From the NCBI GenBank assembly GCA_023807065.1, contig JAJJLU010003865.1:1-26654 (forward strand): a stretch of 26,654 nt of DNA, read 5' to 3'. Made by a program: the position numbers and the translations under genes. This document shows, piece after piece, positions 1-9,025 of the stretch (position 1 is the stretch's first letter; every line of letters begins with the position of its first letter). This stretch comes from Isotricha intestinalis (lineage: Eukaryota > Ciliophora > Litostomatea > Vestibuliferida > Isotrichidae). The notes below the pieces were generated by a model. The model was not told the DNA's origin. It made no database searches and saw nothing but the letters and a program-made list of their open reading frames with translations.

Positions 1-476
1 GCTTGGTTTAATAAATCTGATTTTAAATAATCTTTTAATGTAGAATCAATTTTTAGACAATTTTCAAATTCTATTTTATGTTCTTTACTTGATGATGACC
101 TAATATATATTGAAAGCTTATCTGAAACACTATCAACTGAAACATATGTATTATTTTCTTTTATTAATAGTCCAATTATAAAATATCCTGAGTTATCTAA
201 CGTTGGCTCAAATTTAATATCTTTATAATTTGTAGTTATATTTATTTCTGGGTAAGAATCATAACTGCTGTTATATGTTGATAATTTTTGTTCTGATTTT
301 GTTAGTAAATATACAAATAAAGCTACAATAACGAAAATTAGAATTATATATATTATTAATGATATTATTCCACCAAAATTTGATTGATATTGTGTTTTAA
401 ATTGAAAATTTATTTGAAAAGATGTTGCATATTGATCAAACAACGACATGAATTTTAAACATGAATTCTTTTCCAT
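1..476 (-). CDS. Partial gene: ciliate-type single-span membrane protein, N-terminal 158 residues
   Basis: Open minus-strand frame from an ATG at 474-476 running off the left edge without a stop. The protein begins MEKNSCLKFMSLFDQYATSF, then has the stretch FKTQYQSNFGGIISL leading into one hydrophobic span at about residues 35-58. After the span lie three N-glycosylation sequons (NSS, NIT, NNT), which suggests that the part following the helix is lumenal or extracellular. A short N-terminus with a Phe/Gln-rich segment, a GGI(I/F)S motif entering the membrane helix and a long glycosylated ectodomain is a layout I know from many uncharacterised ciliate transmembrane proteins; that assignment rests on recollection, not a search. 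The C-terminal part is missing because the window ends. Function unknown; reality as a gene is fairly sure from the long frame and sequons. Confidence 0.75.
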   Translation of the reverse strand, partial: MEKNSCLKFMSLFDQYATSFQINFQFKTQYQSNFGGIISLIIYIILIFVIVALFVYLLTKSEQKLSTYNSSYDSYPEINITTNYKDIKFEPTLDNSGYFIIGLLIKENNTYVSVDSVSDKLSIYIRSSSSKEHKIEFENCLKIDSTLKDYLKSDLLNQ

Positions 477-584
477 TTATATTTTATTATTTTTTAAGTA
501 TTTTAATTATTCTTTCTTAAATTACTCTAATTAAATTAAAAATAAACTTTTTATAATTTTAAAAAATAATATTTTCTTTAATTT

Positions 585-1190
585 ATTTATTATTAACTTT
601 TTCTTTATTATGATTATTTTCAATATTTCTTTCTTCTTCTTTTATTTCTTCTATTTTTTCATTTTTTTTTATCATTATTCTTAAATCTTATTGTTGCTAT
701 TATTCATTTCTTAATATCATTTTTTTATTAAATATTTTGATTATTAAAATTATTATCATTTTCTTTATTTAATTAGCATCTTGCTGAATGATATGTGTTT
801 TTTAGTTCTATTGATATTACTCTTCTTTTTGGTTTATATATTCTATAAGAATTAAAATTTATTTTTGTTAAATTATAATTAAAAATTATTTTTAAATTTG
901 TTTAATGTTAAAAAATAATCTCTTGATTTATTTAAACTACTTATTTTTTCTAAATCATCATTAAATAAATAAACATTGGCTCAGTTTTAGAATTTTCTTC
1001 AGTATTTATTAATTTATTTCTTAAGAGTAAATGTTTTCCTATCTATAAATTAAAGTACTATCTATAAATAGTATATAATATCTTTTTAATAAGTTTAAAT
1101 CTACAAAAAATTCTATAATATATCTAATCTTAATTCTGGTTGATATGTATTAATTAGTTTCTAAAATATTTTCAATTTTTTTTTCTCATC
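585..1190 (-). pseudogene. Possible decayed gene: coding-like fragments in shifting frames
   Basis: On the minus strand several short open pieces follow one another in order but in different frames. One piece (about 1039 to 950) reads IGKHLLLRNKLINTEENSK and then TEPMFIY. A one-base shift leads into NDDLEKISSLNKSRDYFLTL. A shift of the opposite sign at a run of five T's leads into NYNLTKINFNSYRIYKPKRR, continuing to SARC and a TAA at 773-775. Further on, a 33-codon piece starting MIKKNEKIEEIKEEERN ends at a TAA at 583-585. These pieces use Glu, Arg, Pro and Cys more than random translation of AT-rich DNA usually gives. No homologue is recognised. Alternatives are chance open frames, or an intact gene with sequencing indels. 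The call is tentative. Outside these pieces 477-1309 shows nothing else. Confidence 0.33.
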
Positions 1191-1309
1191 GTTTTTCCCA
1201 ATTTTTTTTCTTATAACTTTTTTTAAATTAATTTATTTTATTTAATTATAATTTATTATGGTCAATTTTTTCTTAATTTAATAATATAAATATTAATTAT
1301 TATTTATAT

Positions 1310-2227
1310 TTAGGATTGTTCTAATATATTATCTTCTATATCTTTCATTTGAATTCCTAATTGGTCTTTTTGTTCGAATGAATTGAAATTTATATTTTTG
1401 AATAATTCTTTAAGTGTTTCTTTCATTTCTTCGTTCTTTTCAATAATACTAAAATAGAATTTCTTATAGTTATTTAAATTAAATTTTTTTTCAAAATTAT
1501 AAACACCTCTAAATTTAGGAAAAATTGAATTTTTTAATTTATTTTTAATTATTTTTGCAGAAATAATTCCACATAAATTACCTAAAAATGTTGTATTTGG
1601 AGTAAAAAGAGAAAGAGCAATTAAAATATAAAAAGAAGAATATCTCATTTTAACAATTGCAATGTTTATCAATCTTATATTTTTATTTTTGTTTTTTTGG
1701 AAATCAATTATATATGAATATAAAGAAAATAATAATGAAGACATTCCGCATTCATATATAAAATCACAATTATAATAAAAATTAATGAATTTCCCAAAAA
1801 ATTTAAATAAAAAAATCAATGTAAAATAAGTGATTGAAGTCATTATAATCATTATAAAGATTAAATAAAAAGAATATAATGTGCCCATGTTTTTTTCTAA
1901 ATATTTACATATATAAAATGAAAAATAAAGTTCTATAAATAAATGACAAATTCCATAATGAATAAAATGATGCGTTATTAATCTATATAATTGATATTTA
2001 AATAAAATAGGCCATAAACTTATTGAAAATTTTGATAATCTAATAGAATAATATTTTCTATAAAAATAAAACCCTAAATTTATAATTAGAAAGAAAGTGA
2101 ATGTTGGATATATTATTATATCTAATTCATTTTTCCTTTTTTTCTTTTCTTTTATTTGATTTAAAAGTCTATTTTGATTTTCTGAAACATTTACATTATA
2201 AATATTATTATCATTATCTGAATTCAT
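1310..2227 (-). CDS. Rhomboid-family membrane protein, probable pseudoprotease (305 aa)
   Basis: A rhomboid-like polytopic membrane protein. Seen: an Asn-rich N-terminus, a first hydrophobic helix (about 36-55), the signature YRLITHHFIHYGICHLFIEL (about 81-100), further helices, a GMSS motif with the nucleophile-position Ser at about residue 163, and a last helix reading NTTFLGNLCGIISA (about 211-224). This order matches RHBDD1/RHBL4-type rhomboids (WR-like motif, GxS helix, then GH-x-x-G helix). In active members the last helix carries a catalytic His, normally within FxGHxxG. Here that position is Asn (about residue 217), so proteolysis is probably lost; inactive relatives act in ER quality control by binding clients. 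The first ATG is at 2225-2227; the frame stays open a little upstream only through a TTG. The gene is divergent from the plus-strand gene at 2267. Family call is from motif recognition. Confidence 0.68.
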   Translation of the reverse strand: MNSDNDNNIYNVNVSENQNRLLNQIKEKKKRKNELDIIIYPTFTFFLIINLGFYFYRKYYSIRLSKFSISLWPILFKYQLYRLITHHFIHYGICHLFIELYFSFYICKYLEKNMGTLYSFYLIFIMIIMTSITYFTLIFLFKFFGKFINFYYNCDFIYECGMSSLLFSLYSYIIDFQKNKNKNIRLINIAIVKMRYSSFYILIALSLFTPNTTFLGNLCGIISAKIIKNKLKNSIFPKFRGVYNFEKKFNLNNYKKFYFSIIEKNEEMKETLKELFKNINFNSFEQKDQLGIQMKDIEDNILEQS

Positions 2228-2266
2228 TCTCAAAATTAATATTTTTTATAGAAATAAAAAATAAAA
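2228..2266. promoter_or_regulatory. 39-nt divergent intergenic region between two start codons
   Basis: Only 39 nt separate the ATG of the rhomboid-like gene (minus, 2227) from the ATG of the secreted or membrane protein gene (plus, 2267). The stretch is almost pure A/T with no motif I can name. It must contain both 5' leaders, so either the core promoter is shared or promoter elements lie inside the neighbouring coding regions. Inference from gene layout only. Confidence 0.4.
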
Positions 2267-2899
2267 ATGAATTTTTTTTCTCTTATTTTTCGAATTTTCA
2301 TTTTATTCCTTTCATTAAATAATATTAAAAGTAAAACTAAAGAAAAAACATGTGGAAAAATAATAGAAATATCGAATAATTATATATTAAAAGAAGAAGA
2401 ATTAAAAACTAATGAAGAAGAAAGTAATACATATATAATAAAAACAAATAAAACTTTATCAGAAATGGAAAGCCTTTTAACTGAAGATAATTTCAAATAT
2501 TTAAAAGATAAAAAAGCTGAAAAGGCTAGAAAGAAAGCAATTAAAAAAGCAGCTAAAAAAAAAGCAAAAGAATTAAAAAAAAGACAAAGTAAAATATTAA
2601 TAGCAGATTCAAATAATGAATCAGAAGTTCAACAAATATATAATATTGATATTTTAAATGAAACATATTTAAATAATTTAATATATATTGGTACAAATGA
2701 TAAATCAAGTAATTTTTCTAAAAAAAAATTTAAAGAAGAAGATTCTTTAAGTTATGCTTATTCTATAATTACTTTTTTAATTGTTGTTTGTTTAGTTTTA
2801 CTTGGAATTTATTTTAAATTTAGAATAGAGAAATCAAGTTCTGATTATTTTACAATGGATAATGAGCCAATGAATGAATTCATAATAAAAGGCTTTTGA
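2267..2899 (+). CDS. Signal-peptide, single-span (type I) membrane protein (210 aa)
   Basis: Not recognised as a named family. The N-terminus MNFFSLIFRIFILFLSLNNI looks like a signal peptide. Residues about 21-161 would be lumenal or extracellular and contain sequons NKT (61), NES (117), NET (131) and NFS (149). A strongly basic, Lys/Ala-rich helix lies at about 80-107 (for example KKAIKKAAKKKAKELKKRQ). One transmembrane helix at about 162-184 is followed by a tail of some 26 residues ending FIIKGF. The stop is a TGA at 2897-2899, with a TAA two codons later. This is the only gene here whose stop is TGA. The CDF-like gene starts 75 nt downstream on the same strand and the rhomboid-like gene is divergent upstream. 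Role unknown; a membrane-anchored lumenal protein is the only inference offered. Confidence 0.75.
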   Translation: MNFFSLIFRIFILFLSLNNIKSKTKEKTCGKIIEISNNYILKEEELKTNEEESNTYIIKTNKTLSEMESLLTEDNFKYLKDKKAEKARKKAIKKAAKKKAKELKKRQSKILIADSNNESEVQQIYNIDILNETYLNNLIYIGTNDKSSNFSKKKFKEEDSLSYAYSIITFLIVVCLVLLGIYFKFRIEKSSSDYFTMDNEPMNEFIIKGF

Positions 2900-2974
2900 A
2901 TTTAAATTTATAAAAATTTATTTATCAATTTTTTTTTAATTTTTTGAATTTTAAAAAAAATATATAATTTTTAT

Positions 2975-4129
2975 ATGATAGATGACACAATACAGAAAAA
3001 TGTTGAAATTACATTAAGCAAAGATAAAAATTTAACTGCTTCAGAATCAAATGAAATAAATTCAAAAGATATTGAAAAACCATTAAATAAAAATTATAAC
3101 ACTCAAAATTTTTTTACAAAAATATCAGTAAATGCTTTACTTCAATTTTCAAAACAATTATTTCCTAAAAATTTAGAATTCCAAATAATAGTATTTTTAT
3201 TTATATCATGGATAATAATAACAACAATAGAATTTTTAACAGCATTAATATTAGGAGATTCAATCTTAATAAGTGATTCATTTTTTAATACATTTAAAAC
3301 TATTTCTTTTTTAATTACATGTTTATCAATATTATTTACATATATTTATTCAACTAATAATAATTTTATAATAATTAGAATTGAATTAATTGCAGCCTTA
3401 TCAAGTATAATTTTCTTAGTTATTGTTAGTGTTTATATGTTATTACAAGGTCTTCATTTTTTAACTGAGGATCATGTTATGATTCCTCCAATCACATTTT
3501 TAGAATGGTTATATATTATAAAAGTTATTTTTGATATGATTGCTTTATTTATTTTTAGTGATTATATTTTACACCCTGAATTACAAATTAAATTATATTT
3601 ATGGAAATTTTCTAAAGAATGGAAACCTTTAAAAGAAGTTTCTCTTGATAAATTAAAAAAATGTAATAATTTACTTAAAAAATGGAATAATCATTTTGAA
3701 AATATGAATGCATTAACTTCGAGTTTAATTTCTGATTTAGTTTGTTCAATATGTTTTATTGTTTTTTTCTATTCTTTTAATGAAAATTATTATAGTAAAG
3801 GTTATATGATTATAAGTTGGATTAATTTTATTATTGTTATTTTATTAGTTAAAGACAGTTTTTATTCAATAATGAAAATTTTAATGCAAGGTAAATGTAC
3901 TATTTATGAAAGTTTATATTCTAAATTAATTCAAGAAATTTCTTATTTTGAAGGATGTCAAGGAGTCAAAGAAATTAAATTTTGGATGAATTCTCAAAAT
4001 AATATTAAAATATATATTAAAATATATGCTAATAAAAAGTTAGATAGAAATAAATTAAAAAATAGAATTAGTGAAATAACAAGAGAAATTGAGCTTATAT
4101 GTGATTATACACTAGAAATTGATGAATAA
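2975..4129 (+). CDS. Cation diffusion facilitator (ZnT-like) protein with degenerate metal site (384 aa)
   Basis: A CDF-type protein by overall design: a cytosolic N-terminus (1-70), about six membrane helices (72-300), and a cytosolic C-terminal domain (310-384) with the family pattern VKEIKFWM, then NIKIYIKIYANKKLD, ending TLEIDE. The helix 1-2 junction reads ALILGDSILISDSFFNTFK, close in shape to the SDSFH-x-x-x-D segment of ZnT5/7-type transporters. The transport-site HxxxD of helix 2 appears as F104...K108, and that of helix 5 as S250...D254, so only one of four canonical ligands is kept. Known CDFs move Zn2+ (or Mn2+, Co2+, Fe2+) against protons; ZnT6 is a natural non-transporting partner subunit. 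I infer a scaffold or partner role, or another substrate. The end of the frame coincides with the expected end of the domain, which supports TAA as a true stop. Confidence 0.68.
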   Translation: MIDDTIQKNVEITLSKDKNLTASESNEINSKDIEKPLNKNYNTQNFFTKISVNALLQFSKQLFPKNLEFQIIVFLFISWIIITTIEFLTALILGDSILISDSFFNTFKTISFLITCLSILFTYIYSTNNNFIIIRIELIAALSSIIFLVIVSVYMLLQGLHFLTEDHVMIPPITFLEWLYIIKVIFDMIALFIFSDYILHPELQIKLYLWKFSKEWKPLKEVSLDKLKKCNNLLKKWNNHFENMNALTSSLISDLVCSICFIVFFYSFNENYYSKGYMIISWINFIIVILLVKDSFYSIMKILMQGKCTIYESLYSKLIQEISYFEGCQGVKEIKFWMNSQNNIKIYIKIYANKKLDRNKLKNRISEITREIELICDYTLEIDE

Positions 4130-5267
4130 ATATTTTATTTTATTAATTTAAACATTATATTAAATTTTCATTATATTGAAAATTCATAATTTTATCATTT
4201 AAAATCCCAATAAAAATTAAAAATAAAAAAAAGAAAAAAAGTGTATCCCAAAAAACTTAAAAGATGTTGGAGTCTTTTTTAATGATTTGGTGAATATAGT
4301 ATTTTTCGTACTCATATATTTCTGTTATTATAATAGAGATATGTTTATTTAAAAAAATAAATTTTCATTCCCAATAATTAAGAGATAAAAAGTTTACATC
4401 AAAAATTCCAAAGAAGACTATATTTTCTAATTATCACAAATTTTCATGGGCATCTTTGTTTCTGAACTAATTTTAAACTCCCAAAATTTTTTTTATATTA
4501 GGAACTTTCACTTTTTCAAATTTTCAAAAATATTTACTATTTTACTTTTACAAGTTTCTTTACAAAAATGTAATGTCCTTATTATCTTCTATAGATAATT
4601 ATTTTGTTTTTTTTGATTAATTTTTTATATTTTTTTTGATTAAATATATTTCTTTGATATTCTTCTAAAAGAAAATAAATTGAATCCCAAATTTTTTCCA
4701 TTATCGTTTATATTTAACCACAATAAATATTTTTTCTTATCAAAATTTTTCAAGTGAAAATGTTATATATTATTCATATTAATTATAAAAAGTTATTTTT
4801 TGCAATGAATAAGAAATTTAAAGTGGAAAAATTTTAAAAAAAGTTTTTTAGATTAATGAAGTTATGAATTTTTAAAATTATTATAATATACTTTTTTCAA
4901 TTTAAGATAAGGAATAATTCTATAGGATTAAATTTTTATTTTTTATTTTAATAGGAGATAATTAGTTAATGGAGTCAGAATTTATGGATTGATTTAGAGG
5001 TTAATGCATAATAAAAATTAAAGTTCATTTTTTTTATAAAATATGAAAAAATATTTTTGTTCCAAAAAATGGATTTAATTCTTGTTTGATTTTATAGTCA
5101 ATAAAGAAATTACAGAAAATTAGTTAATTAAAGATAAAGCATAAAATACAAAATAATTAATCTTCCCAAACCAGAAAGATTTAATAAAAAGTTCAATAAA
5201 AATAGTTAACTTTAAACAAAAAAAGTTTCAAATCAAAAAAAAATAAAAAAACCAAATAAAATCAAAT
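4130..5267. other. Intergenic region, 1.1 kb, no gene recognised
   Basis: AT-rich sequence between the convergent ends of the CDF-like gene and the ZZ-finger gene. Both strands have many stops in all frames. A 14-nt unit of eight T's followed by GATTAA occurs at 4607-4620 and again at 4630-4643; this is likely chance or slippage. No RNA gene, terminator or promoter motif could be supported. Confidence 0.6.
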
Positions 5268-6308
5268 TTACTCAATAGGTTTAATAAATTTAATAAAAGG
5301 ATGATTATGTATTTCTCCCATTTCATTTTCACAATTTTCACAATAATTAAAACAATGACAAACAGCACATTCATATCTTACTCCAACAATAGGATTCATT
5401 TTACAACGATTACAAGTATAATTTCTATGAACAACTTCTTCATTTTTGTCAAATTTACAATTTCCAACATTTTCAATAATTTGTCCAAAATCATTTTTAG
5501 TTTTTTGAACTTCAATATCAATATTTTTCCAATTATCTAATTCTTTAATTAGATTTTGACAAGCTTCTCTTAAATTCTTTCTTTCAAAGTTAATATTTTT
5601 CATTTTCTCTTCTATTAATTCAATACTTTTTTTAGACAAAAACTGAATTTTTTGGTTTGTTTCTTTATTTGAAATATCTGGTTCAATATTTTTTTCTTCT
5701 GATTTCTTTTTTGAATACTTATCAGTTGATTTTTCTTCGGTTTTTTTGTGACAAATTTTTATTAATTTTTTTTCTTTTAACTCGGGTAAATTTAATTGTT
5801 TTCTTATTTTATTTATTTTTTTATCTTTTTCTTTTACTTCTTTCTTATTTTTATTATATTCAGACATTAGTTCATTTAAAATATTTTGATATTCATTTTT
5901 AAGTAGAAGAATTTTTTTTTTTAAATTATCTAATTTTTCTTTTCCTTCAACAATTTTTTTATTATGTTTTTTGATAATAGTTTTTTTTTCCTTTATTAAA
6001 AGATCTAATTGTTTTTTTAAATTAATTTCTTTATTTTCAACTTCTTTTAAATTTTCTTTATAAATTCTACTTTCTTCATTTATATTAAGATTAATTTGAT
6101 TTATTTTTTCCACAATAAAAGTTCTAAAATCTTCTTCTGTTTTAATTACTTTTGTTTTCAAATTTTTAATATATTCTATTATAATATCTGCAGAATCTTG
6201 AGGAGTGAAAAAGAATTGTTTTGATATAGCATTTCTTAATGATTGTAAACTTGTTGGAACATTTATTTCAGCTTTTTCTCCAAAGAAATTTAAACAAATT
6301 TTTTCCAT
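5268..6308 (-). CDS. PB1-like / coiled-coil / ZZ-type zinc finger protein (346 aa)
   Basis: Three parts are visible. Residues 1-70 (EKICLNFFGEKAEINVPTSL, later TEEDFRTFIVEKI) look like a compact ubiquitin-fold PB1-like or related domain; this call is moderate. Residues about 70-290 are charged, Lys/Glu-rich coiled coil. Residues 294-346 form a clear ZZ finger: C299-x2-C302, the signature PIVGVRYEC, C314-x2-C317, C323-x2-C326, and H334-x-H336, enough for two zinc ions. ZZ fingers occur in p62/SQSTM1, NBR1, dystrophin and E3 ligases, where they bind N-degrons or histone tails. A PB1-coiled-coil-ZZ order resembles selective autophagy receptors, but no LIR motif or UBA domain was identified, so a p62-like role is only a hypothesis. 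The gene stands alone, with gaps over 1 kb on both sides. Start is the first ATG. Confidence 0.75.
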   Translation of the reverse strand: MEKICLNFFGEKAEINVPTSLQSLRNAISKQFFFTPQDSADIIIEYIKNLKTKVIKTEEDFRTFIVEKINQINLNINEESRIYKENLKEVENKEINLKKQLDLLIKEKKTIIKKHNKKIVEGKEKLDNLKKKILLLKNEYQNILNELMSEYNKNKKEVKEKDKKINKIRKQLNLPELKEKKLIKICHKKTEEKSTDKYSKKKSEEKNIEPDISNKETNQKIQFLSKKSIELIEEKMKNINFERKNLREACQNLIKELDNWKNIDIEVQKTKNDFGQIIENVGNCKFDKNEEVVHRNYTCNRCKMNPIVGVRYECAVCHCFNYCENCENEMGEIHNHPFIKFIKPIE

Positions 6309-7822
6309 TTTTTAAAAAAAGTTTTATTCAAACTCATTTATATAATGATGTATGGAACTTTTTTTTTTGTTTTCTATTTTTGAATTATACGGTTATTTGG
6401 TTTTTTTAAAATTAATTTATAAGTTTTTCAGAGTTTATATGAAAGAGAAATTAAAATTTTATTTATTTGTTTTATTATAAATGAGTTCGAATAGTAAATA
6501 TTAATAAAAACTTTATTGAAATATTATTTCTTAGTTTTTATGTTTGAAAAAAAGGTAGTTAGATTTAATAATTATTCTATTTATGTATTTTTCTTTTTTT
6601 TAATGGATAACTCAATATCTTTTTTGATTATTTATATCATTATTCATGTTGAAAAAATTCAAGTGAAATTTTTTCCTTATACATAATTTTATTCAATTGT
6701 TTCTTATATTTTTCTTATGATTTGCTCTAAATTTGAATATATAAATGATTGAAGAAATCATTTTGAAAAAAATGATTTTATTTGAAACATTTTTAAAAAT
6801 TATAAGAAAAATAACTCTTAAAAACAAGATATTCTTCTTTGATTTTTCTAAATGTCATTTGTTCTTTATTTTGATTATTTTTATTACATTCAATTTATCA
6901 TTTACAATTTATATTACAAAATTATAAGTGTTATTTTTTAGAAATATATATCATTTTTTTATCTTCTTCATACTTTAGATTTTTAATATTTTCATTTGAT
7001 ATTATGATTTGAGTTATTTTTTTCCCATTGAAGTTTTATTGCTCAAATAATTAATTAATTTCATGTATTTATTTTTTTATTTTTTATTAAATTAAATATT
7101 ATTTAATTCTTCAATTTTAAATACAATATAAAAATAATTATGTTTGTTAATGTAATATGTATTAAGATTTTCAAATTCATTATCATTTTTTGAGTTTCTT
7201 TTTATTGTTCTATTTGGTTCCTTTGAATTTAACTATATTAAAATCTTGAATTTTTTCCGCAAGAAATATAATAATAGAACAAAAAAATATTTATATTTTC
7301 TTTCAAAATATAAAAATTTTAACATTGTATGTAATTTTTATGGGTTAATTTATTTTAAAAATAAAATTTAAAACAATTAAAAATAACTCTTCCTTGAGAA
7401 GGATATCAAATTTTAGGTTTAAAGCATTACTTTTTTTTATAAAATACGTATACTAATTCATTAATATTGACTATTAAAACAAAAATCCTCGTATAACATC
7501 TTTATTTCCAATAGATCTTACTTTAGCATAAATCTTTAACCAAATATTTGAATTGATCTTAAGGATTTATATATTCTTCTCTATAATTTCATTGGATATT
7601 ATATTTCTTGTACTACATATTTATTTTTCTTTTTATTTAAAAACATACTTTTTTATTTACTTATTTTCATATAATTTTATTTGAATTTATTTCTCTACTT
7701 TTAATATTTTTTAACTTCTTAATCAAAAAATTTGGGAAAGAAATCTTTATTTTTTAATATTAAATTAATTTATTATATATAAAACAATTTTATTATATAT
7801 GTATAAATAATATTTTCCAATA
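6309..7822. other. Intergenic region, 1.5 kb, no gene supported
   Basis: AT-rich with no gene I can support. A 60-codon plus-strand frame at 6745-6927 is of the length and composition expected by chance. On the minus strand, about 7620-7474, one frame reads ISNEIIEKNI, a stop, then NSNIWLKIYAKVRSIGNKDV and a TAA at 7474-7476. This could be a scrap of an old gene or chance; I do not annotate it as one. Confidence 0.5.
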
Positions 7823-8461
7823 TTAATTATTTTTTATTGACTCTAATACTGATTTGAATTTAATGTAAAATTGTAATTTTGAATTATCTTTTTTTGAATC
7901 ATTAATATTATAATTTTTAGACTTTTTATCAACAATATATTCTTTCAGTGCTTCTATATCATTTATTGATCTTGGAGATAAAAATGAACTGATATCATTA
8001 AAATTAATCTCATTTTCAACAAATTTTGAATTTAAATTTATAGTATCTTTACTATCATTGTTGTCAATATCGGAGTGATATTTTTCTAATTTTTTGTTAG
8101 TTCTTTCTTTTAAAAAATCTAAATCTATATTCCAATTAGATTTTTTTTTTTGATTAATTTTAATTGAATTTCTCAGCTCTGAAAAAATTTCTTTTTGTTT
8201 ATTTTTATTTTGAATATTTAATTTATGAGATAATTTTTTAGTTTTATAAGAGTATAAATTATTAGTATTAACTGGTATTGTTTGTGAATACAAATAATTT
8301 GAACTCAGAGTATACCTATGTGATAATTGAATATTATTTTTATAGGGAGATTTATTTACAAATAATGAATTAATTTTATTACTGTATAAAGTATTCTTAA
8401 ATTTATTCTCTTCTCTAATACCAAAAAATTTTTTTCTATTTTTCAATCCCCATTCTTTCAT
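7823..8461 (-). CDS. Hypothetical basic, Asn/Ser/Lys-rich protein (212 aa)
   Basis: Not recognised. The frame is complete from ATG (8459-8461) to TAA (7823-7825). The N-terminal half is basic and rich in Asn, Ser and Tyr (MKEWGLKNRKKFFGIREENK, repeated SxxYLYS/NLYSYK-like pieces). The C-terminal half has more acidic residues and short helical stretches (DLDFLKERTNKKLEKYHSD; SPRSINDIEALKEYIVDKK). No membrane helix, signal peptide, zinc motif or long coiled coil is seen. The frame is far longer than expected by chance at this base composition, which supports it as a gene. Likely intracellular and partly disordered; a cytoskeletal or nuclear role would be a guess. Confidence 0.6.
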   Translation of the reverse strand: MKEWGLKNRKKFFGIREENKFKNTLYSNKINSLFVNKSPYKNNIQLSHRYTLSSNYLYSQTIPVNTNNLYSYKTKKLSHKLNIQNKNKQKEIFSELRNSIKINQKKKSNWNIDLDFLKERTNKKLEKYHSDIDNNDSKDTINLNSKFVENEINFNDISSFLSPRSINDIEALKEYIVDKKSKNYNINDSKKDNSKLQFYIKFKSVLESIKNN

Positions 8462-9025
8462 TTAAATTTAAAAAAATATTTTAAAAAATAATGAATGTTA
8501 TTTACTCCAAAAAAATTAAATATCAATGGAAAATTAATAAAAAATGCTTGATATTATTTACTAGAAAGAAAATATTTGAAAATAATTGAATTATTAAAAT
8601 TCAAAAAATTTAAAAAGAAAATTTTCATCTATTGAAAATGTTTTTTTAAAGAAGAAAATTTAATATTAATTATCTAGTTAATAACTTAGAAATTAATTCC
8701 AAAAAATTAACCAATGATTTTCAAAATGGAATAAAACAAACTTATAACAATGAAGAAAATAATATAATAGATGCCAAAAATAAATTAAAAAATATAATAT
8801 AACTTTATAAAAGAAAATATAATTTAAAAAATTCTTTAAAATTTAAAAGAAACAAAAATAAAGCATTTAATATAAGAATAATATTCAAAAAAAAAAAATC
8901 CAACATAAAATAATATATTTTATATATTATAAGTTCACAATTAATTACAAGAAATTATTTTATTTATTATCTTAAAAACTAATTCATTATTCAAATTATA
9001 TAAATCAAAAAAAAGATTTATACAA
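8462..9025. other. Intergenic region with a possible plus-strand gene relic
   Basis: One plus-strand frame from an ATG at 8491 to about 8913 reads for some 141 codons with four internal stops (one TGA, three TAA). Its best pieces are NVIYSKKIKYQWKINKKC, KKLTNDFQNGIKQTYNNEEN and NLKNSLKFKRNKNKAFNIR. Keeping one frame over that length with so few stops is mildly unusual, but A-rich DNA naturally has fewer stops. It may be a decayed gene or nothing. No other feature is seen here. Confidence 0.25.

Noticed and set aside
6745..6927. 60-codon plus-strand frame
   Set aside because: Short, composed of residues expected from AT-rich translation, no neighbours or motif to support it.
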